Source: Streptomyces spinosus (GTDB taxonomy: Bacteria > Actinomycetota > Actinomycetes > Streptomycetales > Streptomycetaceae). From it: 64,000 bases of DNA. How positions within the stretch are numbered: the stretch's first letter is position 1; every line of letters starts with the position of its first letter. This document shows, piece by piece, positions 8,309 through 16,949 of this stretch. A program made the position numbers and the translations under genes. The notes under the pieces were generated by a model that saw nothing but the letters and a program-made list of their open reading frames with translations, was not told the origin of the DNA and did not search any database. Where the stretch lies: the NCBI RefSeq assembly GCF_020400655.1, contig NZ_JAINRC010000012.1, positions 1 through 64,000 of the forward strand, written 5' to 3'.

Positions 8309-9124
8309 GTGGCAGGAGTCGCACGCCGCCGTCTCGACGCGGAGCTGGTCCGCCGGAAGCTCGCCCGTTCACGCGAGCACGCCAGCCAGCTGATCGCCGC
8401 CGGGCGGGTCACCGTCGGCAGGACCGTGGCGACCAAGCCGGCCACGCAGGTGGAGACCGCGGCGGCGATCGTGGTCCAGGCCGACGACAGCGATCCCGAC
8501 TACGTCTCCCGGGGCGGGCACAAGCTCGCCGGCGCGCTGGCGGCCTTCGTGCCGCAGGGGCTCGTCGTCGAGGGCCGGCGGGCGCTGGACGCCGGCGCGT
8601 CCACCGGCGGCTTCACCGACGTCCTGCTGCGCGCGGGCGCCGCCCACGTCGTCGCGGTGGACGTCGGCTACGGTCAACTCGCCTGGTCGCTCCAGAAGGA
8701 TGAACGCGTCACCGTCAAGGACCGTACGAACGTACGCGAGTTGACGCTTGAGACGATCGATGGGAAACCTGTGGATCTTGTCGTGGGCGATCTGTCCTTC
8801 ATCCCGCTCGGGCTGGTGCTGCCCGCCCTGAAGCGGTGCGTGACGCCGGACGCCGACCTGGTGATGATGGTCAAGCCGCAGTTCGAGGTGGGGAAGGAAC
8901 GGCTCGGCAGCGGGGGTGTCGTACGGAGTCCGCAGCTGCGGGCGGAGGCCGTGCGCGCAGTGGCCGAGAAGGCGTGGGAGCTGGGGCTCGGGGTGCGGGG
9001 GGTCACCGCGAGCCCGCTGCCCGGGCCCTCGGGGAACGTGGAGTACTTTCTCTGGCTGCGGGCGGGGGCACCCCAGGTGGACCCGGCCGACGTCGACCGT
9101 GCAGTGGCGGAGGGGCCGCGTTGA
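8309..9124 (+). CDS. tlyA: TlyA family rRNA 2'-O-methyltransferase
   Basis: A 271-residue protein. An N-terminal S4 RNA-binding domain (RRLDAELVRRKLARSREHA) is followed by an FtsJ-type Rossmann methyltransferase with the SAM-binding loop ALDAGASTGGFTDVLL and later DLSFIPLGLVLPAL and VKPQFEVG. In mycobacteria TlyA methylates ribose of one cytidine in 16S and one in 23S rRNA, and its loss gives capreomycin resistance. Start GTG 8309 follows AGGAG at 8293-8297. Its stop overlaps the TTG start of nadK. Confidence 0.93.
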   Translation: MAGVARRRLDAELVRRKLARSREHASQLIAAGRVTVGRTVATKPATQVETAAAIVVQADDSDPDYVSRGGHKLAGALAAFVPQGLVVEGRRALDAGASTGGFTDVLLRAGAAHVVAVDVGYGQLAWSLQKDERVTVKDRTNVRELTLETIDGKPVDLVVGDLSFIPLGLVLPALKRCVTPDADLVMMVKPQFEVGKERLGSGGVVRSPQLRAEAVRAVAEKAWELGLGVRGVTASPLPGPSGNVEYFLWLRAGAPQVDPADVDRAVAEGPR

Positions 9125-10038
9125 CACAGAACCTGGCGCGTACTGTTTTCCTGCTCGCCCACACCGGGCGGCCCGCGGCGATCCGCAGCGCGGAACTCGT
9201 CGTCAAGGGCCTGCTGCGGCATGGCATCGGGGTGCGGGTGCTGGAGGAGGAGGCGCGCGACCTGCCGCTCCCGGACGAGGTCGCCCTCGTCAAGGAGGCC
9301 ACCCCGCAGTGCCTGGACGGCTGCGAGCTGCTGATCGTGCTGGGCGGCGACGGCACGCTGCTGCGCGGCGCCGAGTTCGCGCGTGCCTCCGGAGTGCCGA
9401 TGCTCGGCGTCAACCTCGGACGCGTCGGGTTCCTCGCGGAGGCCGAGCGGGACGACCTGGACCGGGTCGTGGACCGGGTGGTGGCGCGGTCGTACGAGGT
9501 CGAGGAGCGGATGACCGTCGACGTCGTGGTGCACCGCAACGGTGACATCGTGCACACCGACTGGGCGCTGAACGAGGCCGCCGTGCAGAAGGCCGGCGCC
9601 GAGAAGCTGCTGGAAGTCGTCCTGGAGATCGACGGGCGGCCGGTGACGGGCTTCGGGTGCGACGGCGTCGTGCTGTCCACGCCGACCGGGTCCACGGCGT
9701 ACGCCTTCTCCGCCGGGGGGCCGGTGGTGTGGCCGGAGGTGGAGGCCCTGCTGATGGTGCCGATCAGCGCGCACGCGCTGTTCGCCAAGCCGCTGGTCAC
9801 CTCGCCGGACTCCGTGCTGGCGGTGGAGGTGCTGCCGCACATCCCGCCGGGGGTCCTGTGGTGCGACGGGCGGCGGACGGTGGAGCTGCCGCCGGGGGCG
9901 CGGGTCGAGGTGCGGCGGGGAGCCGTGCCGGTACGGCTGGCCCGGCTGCACCACTCGTCCTTCACCGACCGGCTCGTGGCGAAGTTCGCGCTGCCCACCA
10001 CGGGATGGCGGGGCGCGCCCCACCACCCCTCGGAGTGA
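9121..10038 (+). CDS. nadK: NAD kinase
   Basis: A 305-residue cytosolic enzyme that phosphorylates NAD to NADP with ATP or polyphosphate. Visible motifs are GGDGTLLRGAEFA, NLGRVGFLAE, and the NAD-binding segment STPTGSTAYAFSAGGP. I use the TTG start at 9121, overlapping the tlyA stop (TTGA), since the protein begins properly with TQNLARTVFLLAHTGRP; no in-frame ATG or GTG lies near. Part of the tlyA-nadK-recN order common in actinobacteria. Confidence 0.93.
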   Translation: MTQNLARTVFLLAHTGRPAAIRSAELVVKGLLRHGIGVRVLEEEARDLPLPDEVALVKEATPQCLDGCELLIVLGGDGTLLRGAEFARASGVPMLGVNLGRVGFLAEAERDDLDRVVDRVVARSYEVEERMTVDVVVHRNGDIVHTDWALNEAAVQKAGAEKLLEVVLEIDGRPVTGFGCDGVVLSTPTGSTAYAFSAGGPVVWPEVEALLMVPISAHALFAKPLVTSPDSVLAVEVLPHIPPGVLWCDGRRTVELPPGARVEVRRGAVPVRLARLHHSSFTDRLVAKFALPTTGWRGAPHHPSE

Positions 10039-10076
10039 CACGGGCGGGCCATGTGCGTTCCCCGCCCCGGACCTCG

Positions 10077-10082
10077 TATGGT
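10077..10082 (+). promoter_or_regulatory. -10 box of leaderless recN promoter
   Basis: TATGGT lies 7 nt upstream of the GTG at 10090, which both suggests a leaderless transcript for recN and supports that start. Confidence 0.5.
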
Positions 10083-10089
10083 CTGTTCC

Positions 10090-11820
10090 GTGTTGGAGGA
10101 GATGCGGATACGGTCGCTCGGGGTCATCGACGATGCCGTCGTCGAGCTGTCGCCGGGGTTCACCGCCGTCACCGGTGAGACGGGTGCGGGCAAGACCATG
10201 GTGGTCACCAGCCTGGGGCTGCTGCTCGGCGGACGGGCCGACCCGGCGCTCGTGCGGATCGGGGCCGACAAGGCGGTGGTGGAGGGGCGGGTCGCCGTGC
10301 CCCCCGGCGCCGCCGCCGTCGTGCGGGCCGAGGAGGCCGGGGCCGAGCTGGACGACGGTGCCCTGCTGATCAGCCGTACCGTTTCCGCCGAGGGCCGCTC
10401 CCGGGCGCACCTGGGCGGGCGCAGCGTTCCCGTCGGGCTGCTCGCCGAGCTGGCCGACGACCTGGTGGCCGTGCACGGGCAGACCGACCAGCAGGGGCTG
10501 CTGAAGCTGTCCCGGCAGCGGCAGGCGCTCGACCGGTACGCGGGAGACGCCGTGGCCGTTCCGCTCGCCAAGTACGGCGAGGCGTACAAGCGGCTGCGGG
10601 CCGTCTCCGCCGAGCTGGAGGAGATCACCACGCGCGCGCGTGAGCGGGCGCAGGAAGCCGACATGCTGCGCTACGGGCTCGACGAGATCGCCGCCGTGGA
10701 GCCCCGGGCCGGCGAGGACGTGGAGCTGGCCGAGGAGGCCGAGCGGCTGGGGCACGCCGAGGCGCTGTCGTCCGCCGCGACGGCCGCCCACGCCGCTCTC
10801 GCGGGCAATCCGGAGGACCCCGAGGGGATCGACGCCTCGACCCTCGTCGCGGGCGCCCACCGGGCGCTGGAGGCCGTGCGGTCGCACGATCCGGCACTCT
10901 CCGCGCTCGCCGACCGGATCGGGGAGATCGGCATCCTGCTGGGCGACGTGGCGGGTGAGCTGGCGGGGTACGCCGACGATCTCGACGCCGACCCGCTGCG
11001 GCTCGCGGCGGTGGAGGAGCGCCGGGCCGCCCTGAACGCCCTGACCCGCAAGTACGGGGACGACGTCGCCGGCGTGCTGGCCTGGGCCGAGCGGAGCGCC
11101 GCGCGGCTCACCGAGCTGGACGGCGACGACGAGCGGATCGAGGAGCTGACGGCCGAGCGGGACGCGCTGCGCACCGAGCTGGGCGGGCTCGCGCAGGCGC
11201 TGACGGACGCGCGGACGGAGGCCGCCGAGCGGTTCGCCGCCGCCGTGACCGCCGAGCTGGCCTCGCTGGCGATGCCCCACGCGCGCGTCTCCTTCGACAT
11301 CCGCCAGAGCGAGGACGCGGACGGCGTCGAGGTCGGCGGGCGGACGGTCGCCTACGGCCCCTCGGGCGTGGACGAGGTCGAGCTGCTGCTCGCCCCGCAC
11401 CCGGGCGCCCCGCCGCGGCCCATCGCCAAGGGCGCGTCCGGCGGTGAGCTGTCCCGCGTGATGCTCGCGGTGGAAGTGGTGTTCGCGGGCACCGACCCGG
11501 TGCCGACGTACCTCTTCGACGAGGTCGACGCCGGTGTCGGCGGCAAGGCGGCGGTCGAGATCGGGCGGCGCCTTGCCAAGCTCGCCAAGACCGCGCAGGT
11601 CGTCGTGGTCACCCACCTGCCCCAGGTCGCCGCGTTCGCCGACCGGCAGCTGCTGGTGGAGAAGACCAACGACGGCTCCGTCACCCGCTCCGGTGTGAAG
11701 GTCCTGGAGGGCGAGGAGCGCGTCCGCGAGCTGTCCCGCATGCTGGCCGGCCAGGAGGACTCCGAAACGGCCCGCGCCCACGCGGAGGAACTCCTGGCGA
11801 CGGCCAGGGCGGACCTGTAA
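10090..11820 (+). CDS. recN: DNA repair protein RecN
   Basis: A 576-residue SMC-like ATPase acting in double-strand-break repair. It has Walker A GETGAGKTMV near the N-terminus, a central coiled coil (residues about 150-370, rich in A, E, R, L), the ABC signature SGGELSRVMLAVEVVF and Walker B TYLFDEVDAGVGG. Length and order are normal for RecN. GTG 10090 is chosen because of the -10-like box 7 nt upstream; ATG 10078 and ATG 10102 (preceded by GGAGGAG) are alternatives. Confidence 0.94.
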   Translation: MLEEMRIRSLGVIDDAVVELSPGFTAVTGETGAGKTMVVTSLGLLLGGRADPALVRIGADKAVVEGRVAVPPGAAAVVRAEEAGAELDDGALLISRTVSAEGRSRAHLGGRSVPVGLLAELADDLVAVHGQTDQQGLLKLSRQRQALDRYAGDAVAVPLAKYGEAYKRLRAVSAELEEITTRARERAQEADMLRYGLDEIAAVEPRAGEDVELAEEAERLGHAEALSSAATAAHAALAGNPEDPEGIDASTLVAGAHRALEAVRSHDPALSALADRIGEIGILLGDVAGELAGYADDLDADPLRLAAVEERRAALNALTRKYGDDVAGVLAWAERSAARLTELDGDDERIEELTAERDALRTELGGLAQALTDARTEAAERFAAAVTAELASLAMPHARVSFDIRQSEDADGVEVGGRTVAYGPSGVDEVELLLAPHPGAPPRPIAKGASGGELSRVMLAVEVVFAGTDPVPTYLFDEVDAGVGGKAAVEIGRRLAKLAKTAQVVVVTHLPQVAAFADRQLLVEKTNDGSVTRSGVKVLEGEERVRELSRMLAGQEDSETARAHAEELLATARADL

Positions 11821-12448
11821 GGCCGGCGCCGCCCGGACGGGTGCCGACCGGGCGGGTGTCGGCCGGGTGTCGCCCTGGCCGAGCTCCTCGACGTGCGGTC
11901 GGGGCGGGCCGCCGGCGCGGCGCTCGCCCCGGTGCCCGCGGAGGAGGGGCTTGCTGCCCGACGGCCTCGGTGGGTGCGTGATGCCCGCCGGACACGGGGC
12001 GCGCGGCCCCCGATGCCGCACCAGGGGCGGCCGTGGTGGTGGGAAACCGGCGCGTGGGGGTGCTCGCGCGCGCCGTCGCTCCGGTGGCCGCCGCCCGGTA
12101 CGGGGGCCGGGTCGGTCCGGGAGCGGGTCCGTGAGGGGCTGACCTCGTCGTATGTCCTCGTCCACCGTGCGGCCGCGGCGGGCGTTCCATCACCCGTGTG
12201 GGTGATGTGCTCCGGCGCATTGCCCCGGCCCGCCGCAGGGTGCGCCCTCCCGGGAGTCCCTGAACGGCCGTACGTCCTGGCATGCTTGACGGGGAACGCG
12301 GGGCGGGCAGCGGGTACGGACGGTCCGCCCGGGAGGCGCGCGCGGTGCGTCCTTCCGCCCCCCTGAGCCCGCTACCTTCTGTACGTTTCCTCGTGACCAC
12401 CCCACGCCGACCCCGTGCCCGTCCCCGTGAACCAGGAGCCCCGGCCCC
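11821..12448. other. 628-bp gap between recN and the glycosyltransferase
   Basis: The open frames here have arginine- and proline-heavy, non-homologous translations and I see no credible gene. The region contains a perfect 8-4-8 inverted repeat at 12188-12207 and probably the promoter of the following gene. Confidence 0.5.
12188..12207. repeat. perfect inverted repeat CATCACCC-GTGT-GGGTGATG
   Basis: Eight-base arms around a 4-bp centre, about 240 bp upstream of the glycosyltransferase start. It could be an operator for a dimeric regulator. There is no T-run, so it is unlikely to be a terminator of recN. Confidence 0.5.
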
Positions 12449-13642
12449 GTGAGCCCCCTGAGCAGCAACGCACCGCACGGCCAGTCGCCGCTGCGCACCG
12501 TGCAGGTGCTCGGCGGAGGGAACGCCGGCAGCAGCGCGCACGTGCGCTCCCTGGCCGAGGGACTGGTGGCGAGGGGCGTGCGGGTCACCGTGTGCGCCCC
12601 CGCCGAGGCCGAGCACGCCTACGACTTCGCCGGGGTCGGCGCCGACCACGTGCACGTGCCCCGCAGCAGCGACCCCGTCTCCGTGGCCGCGCTCCGCACC
12701 GCCTGCGCCAACGCCGACCTGGTGCACGCGCACGGCCTGCACGCCTCCTTCCGTACCGTGCTCGCGCTCAGCGGGCGCACCACGCCGCTCGTCGTCACCT
12801 GGCACAACCGGGCCCACGCCGAGGGCCCGCGGAGCCATCTGCTGCGGCTGCTGGAGCGGCGCGTGATGAGGACCGCCGCCGTAGTCCTCGGCACCAGCCC
12901 CGACCTGGTCGACCGGGCCCGGCGCACCGGCGCGCGCGACGCCCGGCTCGCGGCCGTCGGCCTGCCGGGCCGGCACCGCACCGGCGGCCTCCTCGACACC
13001 GACGCCCCCGACCCCGAAGGCCCGGACGGCCTCGACGGCCCCGACCGCGACGACCCCGACCGGCTGCGGCCCAAGACCCGGGCCGAACTCGGCGCCACCG
13101 GACGCCCGTTGCTCATCGCGGTCGGCTCCCTGGACCGGCACCGCGGCTACGACGTCCTGCTCGACGCCGCCCGCGCCTGGCGCGACCTCGATCCGGTGCC
13201 GCTGGTGGTCGTCGCCGGGGAGGGGCCGCTGCGGCCGGTGCTGCAACGGCGGATCGAGGACGAGGAACTGCCGGTGCGCCTCATCGGGCACCGCGACGAC
13301 GTGCCCGAGCTGCTCGCCGCCGCCGACCTGGCCCTGCTGACCAGCAGTTGGGAGTCGCGGTCCGTGCTCGCCCAGGAGGCGCTGCACGCGCGCGTGCCGC
13401 TCGTCGCCACCCGCGTCGGCGGCATCCCGGACCTCGTCGGCGACGCGGCCGAACTCGTCCCGTACGGCGACCCGGAAGCCCTCGCCGGCACCGTCGTACG
13501 GCTCCTCGCGGACCCGGAACGCCGCGCGGCGCTGCGCGAGCACGGGACGCGGCAGGCCGCCACCTGGCCGACCGAGGACGAGACCGTCGCCCAAGTGCTC
13601 AGCGTGTACGACGAGTTGACCCAGCTGCGACCGCTGGCCTGA
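12449..13642 (+). CDS. GT4 family glycosyltransferase
   Basis: A 397-residue GT-B glycosyltransferase. The N-terminal domain begins with a glycine-rich loop (VQVLGGGNAGSSAHVRSLAEGL). The C-terminal donor-binding domain contains VAGEGPL and the EX7E motif (SWESRSVLAQEALHA), then VATRVGGIPDLVG, typical of retaining GT4 enzymes using nucleotide sugars. Donor and acceptor are unknown. AGGAG lies 10 nt before the GTG start. It converges with the PucR gene with only 7 bp between stops. Confidence 0.9.
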   Translation: MSPLSSNAPHGQSPLRTVQVLGGGNAGSSAHVRSLAEGLVARGVRVTVCAPAEAEHAYDFAGVGADHVHVPRSSDPVSVAALRTACANADLVHAHGLHASFRTVLALSGRTTPLVVTWHNRAHAEGPRSHLLRLLERRVMRTAAVVLGTSPDLVDRARRTGARDARLAAVGLPGRHRTGGLLDTDAPDPEGPDGLDGPDRDDPDRLRPKTRAELGATGRPLLIAVGSLDRHRGYDVLLDAARAWRDLDPVPLVVVAGEGPLRPVLQRRIEDEELPVRLIGHRDDVPELLAAADLALLTSSWESRSVLAQEALHARVPLVATRVGGIPDLVGDAAELVPYGDPEALAGTVVRLLADPERRAALREHGTRQAATWPTEDETVAQVLSVYDELTQLRPLA

Positions 13643-13649
13643 GCCGTCC

Positions 13650-15296
13650 TCAGGACACGTGCCGGCGCGCCCGCAGGGCCAGGCTCAACGCCAGTACCGT
13701 CTGCGGGTCGTCCAGGTCGGTGCCCAGCAACTCCCCGATCCGGGCGAGCCGGTTGTACAGCGTCTGCCGGTTGAGGTGCAGTTCGCGGGCCGTCTCCGCC
13801 TTGCGGCCGGCGTGCGCCAGATAGGTCTCCAGGGTCGGCAGCAGCGGAGGCCTGGAGCGCTGGTCGTGCTCGCGCAGCGGGCCGATCGCCCGGTCCACGA
13901 AGGACGCCAGGTCCGGGTGGTCGCGCAGCCGCCACAGCAGCAGGTCGATGTCGAGGCGCCGGGCGTCGTACCAGGGCCGGTCGGTCAGGCCCTGGGCCGC
14001 GGTCGCGGTCTCCGCCGCGTGCCGCAGCCCCGCCGAGGCCGCCGCCCAGCCGCCCGCCACCCCGACGACCACCACCGGCGGCGGCGAGCCCGGCCGGCGC
14101 ATCCCGGCCCGTTCCACCCCCGCCCGCAGCGCCGCCGCCACCCGGTCCGCGACCGCGGCCCGCTCCGACTCCGAGCGCAGGCCCAGCAGCACCGGCACCC
14201 GGCCCTCCACCGGCCGCACCCCCAGCAGCACCGGCACCCCCACCGCGGCCAGCTCCTCGGAGACCGCGCGGGCCAGCACCGCCCAGCCGCCGCCCGGGGA
14301 GAGGCTGTCGCCGATCCGCATCACCACGGGCAGCAGCGGGCTGTCGCCGGGCTTGAAGCCGAGCACCCGGGCCTGCGCGGGGGCGTCCTCCGCCGCGATC
14401 CGCCCCTCGGCGAGATCGGTGAGGAAGTCACCGCGCCCGCGCGCCGCCAGCTCCTCCTCCTGCCGCGCCTGCATCAGCACCACGGCAAGGATCCCCGCGG
14501 CCCGCTCGGCGGCGATCCGGTGCACCGGGGCCAGCGGTGAACGGACCGGCAGCAGCACCAGCCGGGCGCGCACGGCACCGGCCGTCCCGGGCCCGCCGCC
14601 GGGCACGTCCACCAGCACCGACCCGGCGGGCGGCGGGGCCTGCTTGTGCGGGCCGCGCAGCCCCTCCCACACCTGGAGCGGGTCCGCGCCCTCCGGTCCG
14701 GCACCGGCGGCGTACAGCAGCCGGCCGTCGGCGGTCTCCAGGAACACCGGGTTGCCGCCGAAGCCGGCCAGGATGTCCAGCACCTGCGGCACCCCGCCCC
14801 CGCCCAGCAGGGCCTCGGTACAGCGCCGGTGCACCTCCTCCGCGCGCTGGAGCAGCGCGTAGTGGCCGTTGACGATCTCCGTGTGGATCTCCTCGGTCAC
14901 CGCCACGAACGGCACCTCGCGGTGCAGCTGGACCAGCGGCAGCCCCGCCGCCCGCGCCGTGTCCACCAGGGCGGCGGGCAGCCGGGTGAAGCGCGGGCCC
15001 AGCTCCACCACGAGGGCGGCGATCCCGCGCTCGGCGAGGGTGCGCACGAACGCCCGCTGCTCGGCCGGCCGGGTGCCGAGGCCGTAGCCGGTGGTCAGCA
15101 GCAGCTCACCGCCCTTGAGCAGCGAGGCGATGTTCGGGACCTCGCCCGCGTGCACCCAGCGCACGGTGCGGCCGAGCCGGTCGGCGCCCGCCAGCACCTC
15201 CGGCAGCCCGCTGCGCAGCCCGGGCAGCTCCAGCGCCCGCTGCACGGTGATCCCGGCGCCCTGGTTGTCGGATCGGTGGTCCGTACGGCTGTGCAT
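13650..15296 (-). CDS. PucR family transcriptional regulator
   Basis: A 548-residue regulator. Residues about 15-140 form the purine-catabolism regulator N-terminal domain (TVQRALELPGLRSGLPEVLAG, LLKGGELLLTTGYGLG). A central GAF-like region follows and the C-terminal PucR helix-turn-helix (ETARELHLNRQTLYNRLARI) ends the protein. Related proteins control purine or nitrogen-source genes. On the minus strand TAGCGT (15303-15308) is 6 nt upstream of the ATG, so the mRNA is probably leaderless. Its target is not evident. Confidence 0.92.
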   Translation of the reverse strand: MHSRTDHRSDNQGAGITVQRALELPGLRSGLPEVLAGADRLGRTVRWVHAGEVPNIASLLKGGELLLTTGYGLGTRPAEQRAFVRTLAERGIAALVVELGPRFTRLPAALVDTARAAGLPLVQLHREVPFVAVTEEIHTEIVNGHYALLQRAEEVHRRCTEALLGGGGVPQVLDILAGFGGNPVFLETADGRLLYAAGAGPEGADPLQVWEGLRGPHKQAPPPAGSVLVDVPGGGPGTAGAVRARLVLLPVRSPLAPVHRIAAERAAGILAVVLMQARQEEELAARGRGDFLTDLAEGRIAAEDAPAQARVLGFKPGDSPLLPVVMRIGDSLSPGGGWAVLARAVSEELAAVGVPVLLGVRPVEGRVPVLLGLRSESERAAVADRVAAALRAGVERAGMRRPGSPPPVVVVGVAGGWAAASAGLRHAAETATAAQGLTDRPWYDARRLDIDLLLWRLRDHPDLASFVDRAIGPLREHDQRSRPPLLPTLETYLAHAGRKAETARELHLNRQTLYNRLARIGELLGTDLDDPQTVLALSLALRARRHVS

Positions 15297-15331
15297 GCGG
15301 CGACGCTACCTGCGACGACGCCCTCAGGACA

Positions 15332-15440
15332 GCTCCCGCCCGGACCGGACGCCCCAGGAGGCTCCCGCCCGGACCGGACGCTCCAGGACGGCTCCCGCCC
15401 GGACCGGACGCCCCAGGACGGCTCCCGCCTAGACCGGACG
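15332..15440. repeat. 30-bp tandem repeat, about 3.7 copies
   Basis: Units of 29, 30, 30 and 20 bp start at 15332, 15361, 15391 and 15421 with GCTCCCGCCCGGACCGGACG. Differences are single bases. The array lies in the 130-bp gap between two minus-strand genes and its last unit contains the TAG stop of the flavin oxidase gene (CCTAGACC). Confidence 0.9.
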
Positions 15441-16811
15441 GATGTTGTGGTTGAAGCGGAAGACGTTGTCGGGGTCGTAGCGCCGCTTCACCTTCGCCAG
15501 GCGCAGGGTGTTCCCGGCGCCCAGGCCCGCGCGGACCCGCTCGGGGCCCTCGTCGCCGATGAAGTTGAGGTACACCGCCCCCGTGCTCCACCGCCGCAGG
15601 CCGGCCCGCACGTCCCGCACCCAGCCGATCGCCCGCTCGTCGTCGGCCGGGTCCGGCCAGATCGCGAGCGGGTGCGCCGCCCAGGGCGCGTCCCGGCAGG
15701 GCACCGGGTACTCGTGCGGACCGGCCGCGACGGCCCCGCCCTGCGGGAAGAGCAGGTGCTGGGTGGGCGTCGGCACCGGCATGCCGTCCGCGCGGGCGCA
15801 GAAGGCGTCCACGGCCTCGTCCGGCAGCCCGGCCAGACACTCCGCCGACCAGTGGTTGCGCAGCCCCGCCGGCCGGTCGAGCATCGACTGCGCGTCGGCG
15901 TACGGCATGTCACCGGCCAGCTCCACCTCGTGCGGCAGGGCGAGCAGCGGCTCGGCGAGCTTGCGCAGTTCGTCCTCGCCGCCGGCGTAGGTCAGCAGGG
16001 CCGCGCACAGCGGCGCGCCCACCAGCTCCGGCGGGGTGAACCGGGCGGGCGGGCCGGTGAGGTACAGCACCGCGCCGCCCACCTCGTCCGGCCCGGTGCG
16101 GAAGATCTCGCGGAAGGTGCGGAGCACGTCCGGCCCGGCGTCCGGCAGGAACAGCAGCAGGACGACCGAGAACTCCGGCAGTTCGTGCAGCCGCAGGGTG
16201 AGCGCGGTGGCGACGCCGAAGTTGCCGCCTCCGCCGTGCAGCGCCCAGAACAGCTCGGGGTTCTCGTCGGCGCTCGCGTGCACCCGCTCGGCGTCGGCGC
16301 TCACCAGCTCCACGGCGATGAGGTTGTCCACGGCGAGGCCGAAGGCGCGGTCGAGCCAGCCGGTGCCCCCGCCGAGGACGTAACCGCCGACGCCGGTGGC
16401 GGAGTCCCGCCCGCCGGTGGTCGCGAGGCCGTACGGCTGGGTGGCGCGGTCCAGCCGGCCCATCGTGGCGCCGCCCTCGACCCGGACCGCCTCGGCCGCC
16501 GGATCGACGGTCACGTGGTGCATCCGGCGCAGGTCCACCACGAGCGCGCCGTCGCCGAGCGCCGTACCGGCCACGCCGTGGCCGCCGCCGCGCACCGCGA
16601 TGTGCAGGTCGAGGTCCCTGCCGAAGCGCACGGCCCGCACCACGTCGGACGCGTCCGCGCACTGCGCGATCACCGCGGGCCGCCGGTCGACCGTCGCGTT
16701 GAAGACCGCCCTGGCCTCCTCGTAGCCCGGGTCCCCGGGGACGAGCACATCGCCGACCAGATCCTCGCGGAGCGCGGCGAGGGCCGCGCCCGCCTTCGAG
16801 AGGGAAGCCAT
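15429..16811 (-). CDS. FAD-linked oxidase, berberine-bridge-enzyme type
   Basis: A 460-residue flavoprotein. An N-terminal FAD_binding_4 domain contains VRGGGHGVAGTALGDG, whose His is the likely site of covalent FAD attachment, and GYVLGGGTGWL. The Cys needed for a second (bicovalent) link is absent (GRDSATGVGG instead). The C-terminal BBE segment RRYDPDNVFRFNHNI closes the active site. Such enzymes oxidise sugars or secondary metabolites; the substrate is unknown. GGAAGGGGG precedes the ATG. Its 3' end runs into a tandem repeat. Confidence 0.9.
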   Translation of the reverse strand: MASLSKAGAALAALREDLVGDVLVPGDPGYEEARAVFNATVDRRPAVIAQCADASDVVRAVRFGRDLDLHIAVRGGGHGVAGTALGDGALVVDLRRMHHVTVDPAAEAVRVEGGATMGRLDRATQPYGLATTGGRDSATGVGGYVLGGGTGWLDRAFGLAVDNLIAVELVSADAERVHASADENPELFWALHGGGGNFGVATALTLRLHELPEFSVVLLLFLPDAGPDVLRTFREIFRTGPDEVGGAVLYLTGPPARFTPPELVGAPLCAALLTYAGGEDELRKLAEPLLALPHEVELAGDMPYADAQSMLDRPAGLRNHWSAECLAGLPDEAVDAFCARADGMPVPTPTQHLLFPQGGAVAAGPHEYPVPCRDAPWAAHPLAIWPDPADDERAIGWVRDVRAGLRRWSTGAVYLNFIGDEGPERVRAGLGAGNTLRLAKVKRRYDPDNVFRFNHNIRPV

Positions 16812-16949
16812 GGCCGCCCCCTTCCGGAAGGGGCATCTGTCCGGTTCCAGGGTAGGCGGAGCGCGCCCCCGAACGGGCGCGGAAAGCCGCGCGACCGGCC
16901 ACGACGGGACCGCGGACGCGGGCGGCAGCCCGCGCCGCGGCGGGAACGT

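Noticed and set aside
8674..12165. 1163-codon minus-strand frame across tlyA, nadK and recN
   Set aside because: Antisense shadow of three well-recognised genes; Arg/Gly/His-rich without motifs.
11893..12366. Possible small gene in the recN downstream gap
   Set aside because: W/R/P-rich translation with no motif and no start signal; treated as non-coding.
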